Shown: positions 44,916 through 53,558 of the stretch, piece by piece
Position numbering within the stretch: position 1 is the stretch's first letter
Layout of the letters: each line of letters starts with the position of its first letter
Source of the DNA: Rhizobium aethiopicum
GTDB lineage: Bacteria; Pseudomonadota; Alphaproteobacteria; Rhizobiales; Rhizobiaceae
NCBI RefSeq assembly: GCF_014197535.1
Contig: NZ_JACIFV010000022.1
Span: forward strand, 40,317-104,316
Reading direction: 5' to 3'
DNA length: 64,000 nucleotides
Position numbers and translations under genes: made by a program
Notes under the pieces: model-generated
The model's input: only the letters and a program-made list of their open reading frames with translations
The model's database searches: none
What the model was told of the DNA's origin: nothing

Positions 44916-45527
44916 TCAGAGCTTCGGCGTCAGCATCTCGAAACGATCGCGGATGGTGGTGCAGGTATCGCCGCCCAATCGCGCAATGGCATCGACCGCG
45001 GCCGGATCGACATGCAGCCGTTCCGGATCGACGACCCCGTCGCGGTAACGCGCATAGACGATCTCACCGAGGATAATCTGCCGTGAGCGGCCGAGCTCCA
45101 GCGTCACATGCCGCCGGCATTCGAAGGCAGCCGGCGCCTCGGCGATAAAGGGCGACGCCACCTTCGCGCCCGGTATCGCCGTCAGCCCCGCCTGCTTCAG
45201 CTCATCGACGCCCCGCGGATATTTCGCGCCGCAGACATGCATCGCCTCGGCGATCGCAAAGGAGACGATGTTGACCGTGAAGACCTCGGTCATGCGAATA
45301 TTGTGGCCGGTGTCCTTGAACGACATGTCGGCATTGTTCTCGACGCCGATCGCCAGGATCGGCGGATCGGCCGACAGGCAGTTGAAGAAGCTGAACGGCG
45401 CCGCGTTGATCCGGCCGTGCTCGTCGACCGTCGTCACCAGCGCGATCGGCCGCGGGATGATCGTGCCGATCATCAGCTTGTAGCGTTCGCGCTCGCTGAG
45501 CTCTGTGAAATCGAACGAGACCGCCAT
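44916..45527 (-). CDS. Flavin-reductase-like (FMN-binding split-barrel) protein
   Basis: 203 residues with the DIM6/NTAB flavin reductase fold: MIGTIIPRPIALVTTVDEHGRINAAPFSFFN (first part shown in family alignments) and ILAIGVENN. FMN-binding proteins of this type reduce flavin or act on an aromatic or N-containing substrate with a partner oxygenase. It is the last gene of the importer-racemase operon, 3 bp after the racemase stop, so it should use the product of that pathway. Confidence 0.82.
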   Translation of the reverse strand: MAVSFDFTELSERERYKLMIGTIIPRPIALVTTVDEHGRINAAPFSFFNCLSADPPILAIGVENNADMSFKDTGHNIRMTEVFTVNIVSFAIAEAMHVCGAKYPRGVDELKQAGLTAIPGAKVASPFIAEAPAAFECRRHVTLELGRSRQIILGEIVYARYRDGVVDPERLHVDPAAVDAIARLGGDTCTTIRDRFEMLTPKL

Positions 45528-45530
45528 GGT

Positions 45531-46274
45531 TCAGCCGATTTTCGGGGTCGGCGAGAAACCGCTCATCGCGCCCATAAAGGGTTTCGGCAGCGGCGAGGCA
45601 TAGGAGCCGCGCTTGCTGGTGGAAAGCCCAAGCGAGACCAGCGCCTCGGCCTGTTTGACGGCGGCCGCCACACCGTCGACGACGGGCACGCCGTAGATAT
45701 CCTGCAATTCCCGGGCAAGATCGGTCATGCCGGCACAGCCGAGCACGATCGCCTCGGCGCCGTCTTCGGCAAGCGCCCGCTCGATCTCGGCCCTCAGCTT
45801 GCCGATCGCACCCGAGGCGGCATCCTCCAGCTCCAGTACCGGGATGTCGGAGGCGCGCACCTTGGCGCGCTCGCCCATACCGTAGCGGCGCACCAGATTG
45901 TCGATCAGCACCCGCGACCGCTCCAGCGTCGTCACCACAGTGAAGCGCTGCGCCAGGAAACCCGCCGTCACCACGGCGGATTCGCAGAGACCGAGGATTG
46001 GCACATCGGCAAAACTCCGTGCTGCGTCGAGCCCGGTATCGTCGAAGCAGGCAATGACCGCAGCGTCGTAACCCGCCGCCTGCCGCTCCTTAAGTTCCAA
46101 GAGCAGACCGGGAATCGCCAGCGCCCCGTCATAGTGCCCCTCGATGGAGACCGGCCCCATGCTCGATGTCGCGGCGATGATCTCCGTGCCGGATGCCGCC
46201 ACCGCACGCGCGGCGGCCGCAGCCTTCTCGGTCATGGAGGCCGTGGTATTCGGATTGACGATGAGGATGCGCAT
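45531..46274 (-). CDS. Aspartate/glutamate (hydantoin) racemase family protein
   Basis: 247 residues with two catalytic Cys in the family positions: Cys76 in AAVIACFDDTGLD and Cys180 in EAIVLGCAGMTDLA. The N-terminal MRILIVNPNTTASMTEK is the usual opening of hydantoin racemases. It would racemise a hydantoin or a small amino-acid derivative. It follows the permease gene by one base, so it is likely to act on the imported compound. Confidence 0.86.
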   Translation of the reverse strand: MRILIVNPNTTASMTEKAAAAARAVAASGTEIIAATSSMGPVSIEGHYDGALAIPGLLLELKERQAAGYDAAVIACFDDTGLDAARSFADVPILGLCESAVVTAGFLAQRFTVVTTLERSRVLIDNLVRRYGMGERAKVRASDIPVLELEDAASGAIGKLRAEIERALAEDGAEAIVLGCAGMTDLARELQDIYGVPVVDGVAAAVKQAEALVSLGLSTSKRGSYASPLPKPFMGAMSGFSPTPKIG

Positions 46275-46275
46275 A

Positions 46276-47097
46276 TCAGTCTATCTTTGCCTGCCGCCGC
46301 CCCAGCATCGTCATGATGCCGAGCGCGATGAGAATGATGGTGAAGGAAAACAGCGTCGTCACCGTGCCGAGTGCATAGAGCACCGGCGTCGTGACGTTGG
46401 TGGTCATGCCGTAGATTTCGAGCGGCAGCGTATTGTAGCTGCCCGACGTCATCAATGTGCGTGCGAATTCGTCATAGGACAGCGTGAAGCCGAACAGGCC
46501 GACGCCGATCAGGCTCGGCGCGATCATCGGCAGCACGACGTGGCGGAAGGTCTGCCAGGAGGTGGCGCCGAGGTCGCGCGCCGCCTCTTCATAAGCAGGC
46601 GAGAAACGGTTGAAGACCGCAAACATGATCAGCACCCCGAAGGGCAGCGTCCAGGTCAGATGTGCGCCGAAGGCCGAGGAATACCATGCGGGCTTGAGAC
46701 CGCCCTCCTGGAAGACTACGCCGATGCCGAGCGAAATGATGATCGACGGCACGACCAGGCTGGCGACCGTGGCGTAAAACAGCACCGTCGAACCCCGGAA
46801 ACGGCGGCGGAAGGCAAGCCCGGCCAGCAGCGACACGACGACGGTCACCACCATCACCATCAGCCCGAGGACGAAGGAGCGCCGGAACGAGGCGCCGAAA
46901 TCGCCGACCGCCTGCTTCTCGAACAGGTTGAAGAACCAATGCGTGGAAACGCCGTTCATCGGGAAGGTCAGGCCGCCGTCCGGCCCCTGGAAGGAGAGGA
47001 TCAGGATCGCCGAAAGCGGGCCGTAGAGGAACAGCACGAAGACGACGAAGAACATCGCCAGCAGATAGAATTCGAGGCCGCGTTTTTCGTGGTTCAT
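46276..47097 (-). CDS. ABC importer permease (PotC-like)
   Basis: 273 residues with six helices and the EAA loop (ARDLGATSWQTFRHVVLPMIAPSL). Spermidine/putrescine-type PotC features are present. It is 1 bp from the PotB-like gene and 1 bp from the racemase gene. Confidence 0.88.
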   Translation of the reverse strand: MNHEKRGLEFYLLAMFFVVFVLFLYGPLSAILILSFQGPDGGLTFPMNGVSTHWFFNLFEKQAVGDFGASFRRSFVLGLMVMVVTVVVSLLAGLAFRRRFRGSTVLFYATVASLVVPSIIISLGIGVVFQEGGLKPAWYSSAFGAHLTWTLPFGVLIMFAVFNRFSPAYEEAARDLGATSWQTFRHVVLPMIAPSLIGVGLFGFTLSYDEFARTLMTSGSYNTLPLEIYGMTTNVTTPVLYALGTVTTLFSFTIILIALGIMTMLGRRQAKID

Positions 47098-47098
47098 C

Positions 47099-48013
47099 TC
47101 AAAGCTCCTTGCGGATGTCGACGACGCGCAGGATGGCGGCGACCATCATGAGCACCACCACAAGCAGCACCACGGCGTTGGCGGCGGCGGCCGGATATTG
47201 CAGCAGCGACATCTGGTTCTTCATCATCAGCGCCACCGAGGCGCTCTGGCCGCCGGACATCACCTGCACCGTCGAAAAGTCCGCCATCACCAGCGTCACG
47301 ACGAAGATCGTGCCGATCGCCATGCCGGGCTTGGCAAGCGGAATGACGACGTTCCACAGCACCTGCCAGCCGGATGCGCCGGCATCGCGCGCCGCCTCGA
47401 ACAGCGACCGGTCGATGCGCATCAGCGTGTTGAAGATCGGCGTCACCATGAACAAGGTATAGAGGTGCACCATGGCGAGCACGACGGCGAAATCGGAATA
47501 GAGCAGCCATTCGATCGGCTGCGGAATGATGCCCATCTTGATCAGCGCGGAATTGACCAGGCCGTTGCGTCCGAGCACCGGGATCCAGGAGATCATCCGG
47601 ATGATGTTCGACGTCATGAACGGCACGGTGCAGACGAGGAAGAGAATCATCTGCGTCGAGGTCTTGCGAATGTGGAAGGCCAGGAAATAGGCGACCCAGA
47701 AGCCGATGACGAGCGTCAGCGCCCAGACGATGGCGGTGAATTTCAGGGTGTTGAGATAGGTCTTCCACGTCACCCATGAGCCGAGCGTGTCGGTGTAGTT
47801 CATGGTGAGGAAATCGGGGTAGAGGCCGGCGAAATCGTAATCCCAGAAGCTGACGACAGCGATCATCGCGATCGGCAGCAGGAAGAAGAAGCCGAGGATG
47901 GCGATCAGCGGTGTCGCCTGGAGGTATGAGATGACTGAGGGGGAGAGCCTCAGTCCACGCCTGCCGCGCACGCGCTGAGCGTCCTCCTCCGTTTCCGCTG
48001 CAATGGTCGCCAT
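47099..48013 (-). CDS. ABC importer permease (PotB-like)
   Basis: 304 residues with six helices and an EAA loop (EAARDAGASGWQVLWNVVIPLA). It starts after an intercistronic RIME element and is followed immediately by the PotC-like permease. Confidence 0.88.
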   Translation of the reverse strand: MATIAAETEEDAQRVRGRRGLRLSPSVISYLQATPLIAILGFFFLLPIAMIAVVSFWDYDFAGLYPDFLTMNYTDTLGSWVTWKTYLNTLKFTAIVWALTLVIGFWVAYFLAFHIRKTSTQMILFLVCTVPFMTSNIIRMISWIPVLGRNGLVNSALIKMGIIPQPIEWLLYSDFAVVLAMVHLYTLFMVTPIFNTLMRIDRSLFEAARDAGASGWQVLWNVVIPLAKPGMAIGTIFVVTLVMADFSTVQVMSGGQSASVALMMKNQMSLLQYPAAAANAVVLLVVVLMMVAAILRVVDIRKEL

Positions 48014-48060
48014 ATCCGGTTCTCCGTTCTGATTGCGTCAGGTGGACGAAGGTGCGTGCC

Positions 48061-48220
48061 GCCCCCTCATCCGCCTGCCGGCACCTTCTCCCCGCTGGGG
48101 AGAAGAGAATCGCAGCGGCGTCTCGGCCACCGCGAACCTTGTTCTTTTGTTATCTGCCGAGCGGCAAGCTCCCCCTTCTCCCCAGCGGGGAGAAGATGCC
48201 CGAAGGGCAGATGAGGGGGC
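48061..48220. repeat. RIME-type inverted pair between SBP and permease genes
   Basis: Left arm 48061-48105 (GCCCCCTCATCCGCCTGCC... then the hairpin CTTCTCCCCGCTGGGGAGAAG) and right arm 48175-48220, which is its near-perfect reverse complement (ends ATGAGGGGGC). A 69-bp unique spacer separates them. The arms match the RIME copies at 21381 and 34747. It lies after the SBP gene in the minus-strand operon, as a long hairpin in RNA. Confidence 0.8.
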
Positions 48221-48282
48221 GGAGCGAAGCGACGTCTTGAGCGCTAGCGAAAGACAATCCTGCTCATCCGCCCCCTCGACGA

Positions 48283-49581
48283 TCAAGCCGCGATGAACTC
48301 GTTCCAGCGGCGGACCATGTAGCGGTCCTCGTCCATGACCGAGTTCCAGCAGGCGACCGCACCCATGCGGGCTTCGAAGGCGCCGCCGTCGCGCACCGCA
48401 CCGGCCTTTTCCATGACTTTGCCTTCGGGAGAGAGAATATCGCCCTGCGCCGGCTTGCCCTCGATCCAGTAACCCCATTCATCTGCCGTCATGAAACCCT
48501 TGGCGGTTTCCATGCAGGCGGAATAATAGCCCTGGCGGTTGAGATAGCCGCCGACCCAGCCCGACGTATACCAGTTGATATATTCATAGGCCGCATCGAG
48601 CTCAGCGCCCTTGAGATGCGAGGCAAGGCCGAGGCCGCCACCCCAGGCACGGTAGCCTTCCTTGAGCGGCTGGTATTTGCAGGCGATGCCCTTGGAGCGG
48701 ACGGCAGCGACGGCCGGCGACCACATGGACTGGATGACGACTTCGCCCGAGGCCATCAGGTTGACCGACTCGTCAAAGCTCTTCCAGAAGGCGCGGAACT
48801 GGCCGTCGCCCTTGGCCTTGATCAGGAATTCGATCGTCTTGTCGATCTCTTCCTTGGTCATGTTGCCCTTGTCGGCATATTTGATGTTGCCCAAGGCTTC
48901 CATGATCATCGCCGCATCCATGATGCCGATCGACGGGATGTTGAGGATCGAGGTCTTGCCCTTGAACTTCGGATCCATGATGTCGGCCCAGCTGGTAATG
49001 TTGCGGCCGACGAGATCGGGACGGATGCCGAGCGTATCGGCATTGTAGATGGTAGGAACCATAGTCATCCACTGCGTCGGCTCCTTGGCGAACTTCTTGG
49101 CGCCCTGCGCCTCGACGAAGCCGACCGTGTGCGGTGCCGTGCCCTGGGCGATGACGCTGTCCGGCTTCATCTTGCCGTTGATGAAGAGCGGCACGATCTT
49201 GTCGTAGTATTTCAGCTTCTTGACGTCCATCGGCTGCAGCACGCCTGTCGGAAACACCTTCTTGGCGATCCAGTATTCGATGTCGGCGATGTCGTAGCTG
49301 TCGGGCTGGGTGACGGCACGCTGAGCGGCGGCGTCGGAATCGGTTGCCGTCATCTCCAGCGTGATGCCGAGATCGGCTTTGCACTTTTCAGCGATGGCAT
49401 TGATGTTGGATACGCCGGTGCCGAACTGGCGAAGCGTGATGTTCGTCTTCGCCCAAATCGTGGGAAAGCCGGTGATAGCGCCGGAGCCGGCGATGGCGCC
49501 CACGGCGGCAGCACCCGTCTTCAAGAGCGTGCGGCGGGAAAGACCCTTTTCCGCCTTGGTCGATGTCGTTTCAGTCGTCAT
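48283..49581 (-). CDS. ABC importer substrate-binding protein, PotD-like, Tat-exported
   Basis: 432 residues. A twin-arginine signal is visible (LSRRTLLKTGAAAVGAIAG, residues about 14-32). The mature part is an extracellular solute-binding protein of the polyamine (PotD) type. With the racemase and flavin-reductase-like gene in the same operon the solute is more likely a small N-containing metabolite than a polyamine, but it is unknown. Confidence 0.86.
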   Translation of the reverse strand: MTTETTSTKAEKGLSRRTLLKTGAAAVGAIAGSGAITGFPTIWAKTNITLRQFGTGVSNINAIAEKCKADLGITLEMTATDSDAAAQRAVTQPDSYDIADIEYWIAKKVFPTGVLQPMDVKKLKYYDKIVPLFINGKMKPDSVIAQGTAPHTVGFVEAQGAKKFAKEPTQWMTMVPTIYNADTLGIRPDLVGRNITSWADIMDPKFKGKTSILNIPSIGIMDAAMIMEALGNIKYADKGNMTKEEIDKTIEFLIKAKGDGQFRAFWKSFDESVNLMASGEVVIQSMWSPAVAAVRSKGIACKYQPLKEGYRAWGGGLGLASHLKGAELDAAYEYINWYTSGWVGGYLNRQGYYSACMETAKGFMTADEWGYWIEGKPAQGDILSPEGKVMEKAGAVRDGGAFEARMGAVACWNSVMDEDRYMVRRWNEFIAA

Positions 49582-49626
49582 GTCAGTTCCCCTTTTCTTG
49601 ATGTGGAAGTCGATGTTTTTGATTGT

Positions 49627-50718
49627 TCATGCAGAGGCGCGGCCGAGAAGCACCGCATCCTCACGTTCCCAGCTGAGCGAGACCGCGTCGCCGACGGCGA
49701 CCGGGCGGGCGAAATAGTCGTTGTCGTCAGCAATGACGGTGAAGTCGTCGCTGCCGGCGCCGAGAACGGTGATCTTCACGGAGGAGCCCCGGTATTCGAC
49801 GTTGGAGACGATGCCGTTGAAGCCGAGCGTCCACTCGGTCGCCACCTGCAGGCGCACGCGATCGGTGCGGATGCCGATGTCGACCGGCTCGCCGACGTCC
49901 CTGCCCTCGCCCCGCACGGAAAAGCTCTGCCCCTCCGGCACGGTCATGACGAGCACGCCGTCCGCGCTCGACGTCACCCGGCCGGACAAGACATTGTGAT
50001 CACCCATGAACCGCGCGACGAAGGCGGTTGCCGGCTTCTCGAAAACCTCGCGGGGTGCCGCCGCCTGCTCGATCCGGCCGTCATTCATGATGACAATGAC
50101 GTCCGCGAGCGCCATCGCCTCTTCCTGGCTATGGGTGACGTGGACGAAGGTGATGCCGAGCGACTTCTGCAGCTTCTTCAGTTCGGCGCGCATGCGGATC
50201 TTCAGGAACGGATCGAGCGCCGACAGCGGCTCGTCGAGCAGCAGCGCCTCCGGATCGGTAATCAGGGCGCGGGCCAGCGCCACACGCTGCTGCTGGCCGC
50301 CGGAAAGCTGAGCCGGACGCCTGTTGGCATAGGGCTCCATCTGCATCAGCTTCAGCATCTCCAGCGCCTTGGCCTGCCGCTCCGCCTTGTCGACGCCTTT
50401 CATCTTAAGGCTGAAGGCGACATTGTCGACCAGGTCGAGATGCGGGAAGAGCGCATAGGACTGGAACATCATCGCCGTGCCGCGCCTGGCCGGCGGAAGA
50501 TCGGTGACGACCGTTTTGCCGAGCCTAATGTCGCCGGAAGAAATGCTCTCATGGCCGGCGATCATGCGCAGTGTCGAGGTCTTGCCGCAGCCCGACGGGC
50601 CGAGGAAGCAGCAATAGGAACCGGCCGGAATCTTCAGGCTGATCCCATGCACGGCCGTCGTCGTTCCGTAGACCTTCGAAACGGATACTATATCGATCTC
50701 TGCCGCTTTCGACATCAT
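49627..50718 (-). CDS. ABC importer ATP-binding subunit (PotA-like)
   Basis: 363 residues from ATG 50718 (ATG 50715 also possible), preceded by GGGGAAGG. Walker A GPSGCGKTS, signature LSGGQQQRVALARAL, Walker B LLLDEPLSALD, H-loop VTHSQEEAMA and a TOBE C-terminus (VSLSWEREDAVLL). It heads the operon ATPase, SBP, permease, permease, racemase, flavin reductase. Divergent from the FCD regulator. Confidence 0.9.
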   Translation of the reverse strand: MMSKAAEIDIVSVSKVYGTTTAVHGISLKIPAGSYCCFLGPSGCGKTSTLRMIAGHESISSGDIRLGKTVVTDLPPARRGTAMMFQSYALFPHLDLVDNVAFSLKMKGVDKAERQAKALEMLKLMQMEPYANRRPAQLSGGQQQRVALARALITDPEALLLDEPLSALDPFLKIRMRAELKKLQKSLGITFVHVTHSQEEAMALADVIVIMNDGRIEQAAAPREVFEKPATAFVARFMGDHNVLSGRVTSSADGVLVMTVPEGQSFSVRGEGRDVGEPVDIGIRTDRVRLQVATEWTLGFNGIVSNVEYRGSSVKITVLGAGSDDFTVIADDNDYFARPVAVGDAVSLSWEREDAVLLGRASA

Positions 50719-50887
50719 GCCTTCCCCTGTTCGGGAAAGATGATGCATCTGCCGTGCCAAACGCCTCCAACTCGACTAAACCCTTAGCAAGGAAGGGTTT
50801 TAACGCTCGAAGCCGTGCAGGCGCATTTTATGAGCACCGCATCGTCTGCACATGATTTAGGCTATCGTCTGCAATTTGCGCAGAAAA

Positions 50888-50897
50888 TCGTATACAA
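50888..50897. promoter_or_regulatory. Candidate GntR/FCD operator
   Basis: TCGTATACAA is a near-palindrome of the form T-N-GTATAC-N-A, characteristic of FadR/VanR-type regulators. It lies in the 263-bp divergent region between the PotA-like gene (start 50718) and the GntR gene (start 50982). It would let one regulator control both. Confidence 0.5.
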
Positions 50898-50981
50898 TTT
50901 AACCGCCATTTCGATGACAAATTCCGTTTAACTTTTGCCGCGAAGCCGGCTATGGTTTGCCCGCCATCAGGGAATAGTTTC

Positions 50982-51692
50982 ATGAAATCCGCCGCCAAGG
51001 CCATGCAGGCCGAAGAAGTCGCCGAAACCGGCGCGCACCAGATCCGCGACGCCATTCGCGAGGCGATCGTCGAGCGCAGGCTTTCCCCCGGCACCAAGCT
51101 TTCCGAAAGCGATGTCGGCAATCTTTTCAACGTCAGTCGCACGCTTGCCCGCGCAGCCCTGCAGGCGCTTTCCTATGAGGGCCTGGTCAGCGTCGAGAAG
51201 AACCGCGGCGCCTTCGTCGCCTATCCCTCCCCTGATGAGGCCCGCCAGATCTTTTCCGCCCGACGCCTCGTCGAGCCCGGCATATTGCGCGAGGCGGCGG
51301 CGCGGATCACCCCGGACGACATCAGCAATCTGCGAGAGCTTTTGCAGGAAGAAGGTCGCCTGATGAGCGAGCGCGGCCAGACGGCCCGGCGCGCCGAGAT
51401 CAAGGCATCCGGCGATTTCCACCTGATGCTGGCGGAAATTTCGGGCAACGCGATCATGCAGCGTTTCATGGAGGAGCTCGTCGCCCGCTCATCCCTCGTC
51501 ATCGCGCTCTACGGCCAGTCGACCGCTTCCAGCTGCGGCCATTCCGAACATGGCGACATCATCTCGGCGATCGAAGACAACGAACTCGACCGCGCCTGCC
51601 AGCTGATGCTGCATCACATCGCCCATATCGAGTCCGATCTCGACCTGCGCGAACGCAAGAGCCTCGGCCTCAAGGAAGCCTTCGAACTCTGA
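50982..51692 (+). CDS. GntR-family regulator, FCD (FadR/VanR) subgroup
   Basis: 236 residues from ATG 50982; a longer frame from 50952 has no support. Residues about 12-80 are the winged HTH (AIREAIVERRLSPGTKLSES; LARAALQALSYEGLV), residues about 95-225 an FCD domain with the metal-binding His residues (FHLMLAEISGN; HSEHGDIISAIED; MLHHIAHIE). It probably senses a carboxylic-acid metabolite. It is divergent from the importer-racemase operon and probably regulates it. Confidence 0.87.
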   Translation: MKSAAKAMQAEEVAETGAHQIRDAIREAIVERRLSPGTKLSESDVGNLFNVSRTLARAALQALSYEGLVSVEKNRGAFVAYPSPDEARQIFSARRLVEPGILREAAARITPDDISNLRELLQEEGRLMSERGQTARRAEIKASGDFHLMLAEISGNAIMQRFMEELVARSSLVIALYGQSTASSCGHSEHGDIISAIEDNELDRACQLMLHHIAHIESDLDLRERKSLGLKEAFEL

Positions 51693-51720
51693 ACAGGTGG
51701 GCGCACGTCGCCCGCAGCTA

Positions 51721-52131
51721 TCACGACGCCTTCTTCGGCAGCTTGTCCAGCGCGGCGAAAATTTCTTCCGCCGTCCGCGGCTCACTCGAGCGCAGCTTCA
51801 CCGCGCCGTCACGCCCGATCAGGATCAGCCCGAACTCGCTGTAAGACGGCCCCTGCAGCCGCTCGCGAATATCGTCCGCATCAAGTTCCCAGCCATCGTC
51901 GAACAGCGAGAAAGCGCCGCCGCCGGCGATGATAAACACTTCGACGTCTTCCTCGATGAGGCGCATCTGTGCGTTCCGCAACCATTCGTCCTGGGTTGCC
52001 GCGCGGTCGTCCTGCGCATCTGCAAAGATGATCAGCACCCGTTTGCTGTCTCGAAACTGCTCGAGCGATTGCGGAAGTTCCGGCTCACGTCGCGGTGTGC
52101 CGATGATTTCATGAACGATGGATCTCAGCAT
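51721..52131 (-). CDS. DUF4174-domain protein (thioredoxin-like), stress-type gene
   Basis: 136 residues, single domain: RVLIIFADAQDDRAATQDEWL, VEVFIIAGGGAFSLFDDGWELDADDIRE and FGLILIGRDGAVKLRS. This is the DUF4174 pattern, a peroxiredoxin/thioredoxin-like fold lacking redox Cys. Function unknown. The promoter 52272-52296 on the minus strand is a strong EcfG-type match, so it probably belongs to the general stress regulon. Confidence 0.8.
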   Translation of the reverse strand: MLRSIVHEIIGTPRREPELPQSLEQFRDSKRVLIIFADAQDDRAATQDEWLRNAQMRLIEEDVEVFIIAGGGAFSLFDDGWELDADDIRERLQGPSYSEFGLILIGRDGAVKLRSSEPRTAEEIFAALDKLPKKAS

Positions 52132-52271
52132 GGTGCTATTCCTCGCCCGTCATCTCACGGGCTGTAACTGCGCGATTGCAGCGGCCGCGTATTTCAAGAC
52201 GCGCAAGAACGCTGTAACGCGCTGAATAACTGAATAATTCCCAATCCGGTACGAACTGGGATCATGCAGTA

Positions 52272-52296
52272 AACGGCTGGAAATGAGGGAGGTTCC
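52272..52296 (-). promoter_or_regulatory. EcfG (RpoE2)-type promoter for the DUF4174 gene
   Basis: On the minus strand, GGAAC (52296-52292), a spacer of exactly 16 bases, then CGTT (52275-52272). This is a full match to the alphaproteobacterial general-stress promoter GGAAC-N16/17-CGTT. Transcription would start about 130 bases before the 52131 start codon. Confidence 0.7.
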
Positions 52297-52352
52297 GACG
52301 AAGCGGAAAAGGATCGCAACCCCACACGGTCTGGCCACGATCCTTTTTCCCG

Positions 52353-52736
52353 TCAGTCGCGGCTCTGGTCCTCGGCCGCATGCGCCGAGACGGCGACGAG
52401 GTCCGCTGTGCCGTTGGCAAGGAGGCGTTTGCGCACCAGCACGCGCATGACGCGCGCCGCCGTCGAGAAGGTCATCTGGTCGAGCGGACCTTCGCCCTCC
52501 CACGGCTTGGTCAGCCGCTCGGTGACGGCGCCGACGATATTCATCGGCACGATGTCGGTGCATTCGCGCATGGCTTCGAAAACGAAGCTGATCGGGATGA
52601 CCCTTCCTTCATGGGTCACGATCGGTTCGGTCAATTCGCTGTCCCATTCCTCGAAAGCGTAAAGTGCTTCGCGAAACAGCTGCTGGAGGGTAAACGGCGC
52701 GTGGCCGTTATGAAGTGGCGGCAGGGCATTCATCAT
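52353..52736 (-). CDS. Hypothetical protein
   Basis: 127 residues from ATG 52736 (or 52733), preceded by AGAGGAGA. Acidic, soluble, no signal peptide; it begins MMNALPPLHNGHAPFTLQQLF and has an EGPLDQMTFSTAARVMRVLVRKR core. I do not recognise a family. It sits between two EcfG-type promoters, but neither points at it. Confidence 0.65.
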   Translation of the reverse strand: MMNALPPLHNGHAPFTLQQLFREALYAFEEWDSELTEPIVTHEGRVIPISFVFEAMRECTDIVPMNIVGAVTERLTKPWEGEGPLDQMTFSTAARVMRVLVRKRLLANGTADLVAVSAHAAEDQSRD

Positions 52737-53086
52737 GTCTGTCTCCTCTTGATGGATTAAGCCAAAATCCTCCTGGATCGGTCGGCATGAACGCGGGGAA
52801 TGCAGCGTTTGTTGCCCCTGCGGACCGAATAACACGATTGATTCTATAGAGTAACCTTCCGTGAATAAAGCCATTTCTCGGCCGGGGCGGCACCCGTTTT
52901 CCTAAATGCATGAAATTCCTGCATGTTTTAGGCGAAATTTTCTCGGCGAGCCGCGTTCTTGAAAATCCATGCCAGCCGCGTGGGAATGGTGCAGGAGGCG
53001 GAAAAAACCCTGAAAAATCACGGAACTTTTGCGGCTGTAATCTGTTTTGTTCGCGCACTTCGTAAAAGCAGATGGGGTTACCACCA
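52737..53086. other. Gene-free intergenic region with a promoter for the next gene
   Basis: 350 bases with no convincing ORF. It holds an imperfect inverted repeat with CCTAAATGCATG (52901-52912) and GCATGTTTTAGG (52921-52932), and the EcfG-type promoter 53022-53046 that reads into the small gene at 53087. Otherwise I see nothing in it. Confidence 0.55.
53022..53046 (+). promoter_or_regulatory. EcfG (RpoE2)-type promoter for the 53087 gene
   Basis: GGAAC (53022-53026), 16 bases, then TGTT (53043-53046). It matches the general-stress consensus GGAAC-N16/17-CGTT in all but the first base of the -10. The next start codon is 41 bases downstream of the -10. Confidence 0.55.
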
Positions 53087-53293
53087 ATGACGCAGATCCG
53101 TGAACCGGAGCGGCGGACCAAAGTCCTGCGCGGCCGTCCTTACAGCCTTGATGAATTCGCCTCCAAATACGGCCTGCGCAGCGACCAGGCCGAGAGCCTG
53201 TTTACCCGTTTCGGGCCTTCCTCGATCGAACTCGATTTGCTGATGGCAGCCAAGCGCCGCGCGCCTGTTCTGCCGGACAGAATTGCCGAATAA
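53087..53293 (+). CDS. Small hypothetical protein with a short helical core
   Basis: 68 residues from ATG 53087 (ATG 53072 is in frame). Basic N-terminus, then SLDEFASKYGLRSDQAESLFTRFGPSSIELDLLMAA, reported here in part, which resembles DUF3606-type small proteins with a helix-turn-helix look. Function unknown. EcfG-type promoter upstream; a second small gene starts 25 bp downstream. Confidence 0.6.
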   Translation: MTQIREPERRTKVLRGRPYSLDEFASKYGLRSDQAESLFTRFGPSSIELDLLMAAKRRAPVLPDRIAE

Positions 53294-53318
53294 TGCCTTT
53301 CACGAACGGAATCGATAG

Positions 53319-53558
53319 ATGAGCGACAGACGCCATGAGTGGATCAGCAAACGGGCCTATGCGATCTGGGAAGAACAGGGCCGCCCTGACGGCCGGGACG
53401 GCGAACATTGGCGCCAGGCAGTCGCCGAGCGGGACGCGCTGGAACGCACGCAGGCCTCCGTCGATGGACGCGAAGTGCTGGTGAAGTTCCGCCCGAAGCC
53501 GCAACGGCCGGAACTGCCGCGCGACGGCTGGCTCACCCCGCCGGCCAAGGCCGGCTGA
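53319..53558 (+). CDS. DUF2934-domain small protein
   Basis: 79 residues. The DUF2934 pattern is clear: HEWISKRAYAIWEEQGRPDG, then GEHWRQAVAE. Such proteins are common in rhizobia, often in several copies and near stress genes; the function is unknown. It lies 25 bp after the 53087 gene and is probably co-transcribed from the EcfG-type promoter. Confidence 0.8.
   Translation: MSDRRHEWISKRAYAIWEEQGRPDGRDGEHWRQAVAERDALERTQASVDGREVLVKFRPKPQRPELPRDGWLTPPAKAG

Noticed and set aside
48033..48478. Small ORFs over the RIME between SBP and permease
   Set aside because: They are made of the repeat or the C-terminal antisense of the SBP gene.
48616..50787. 723-codon plus-strand ORF opposite the SBP and ATPase genes
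   Set aside because: It crosses two annotated minus-strand genes and translates to Arg/Asp-rich shadow sequence with no domain.
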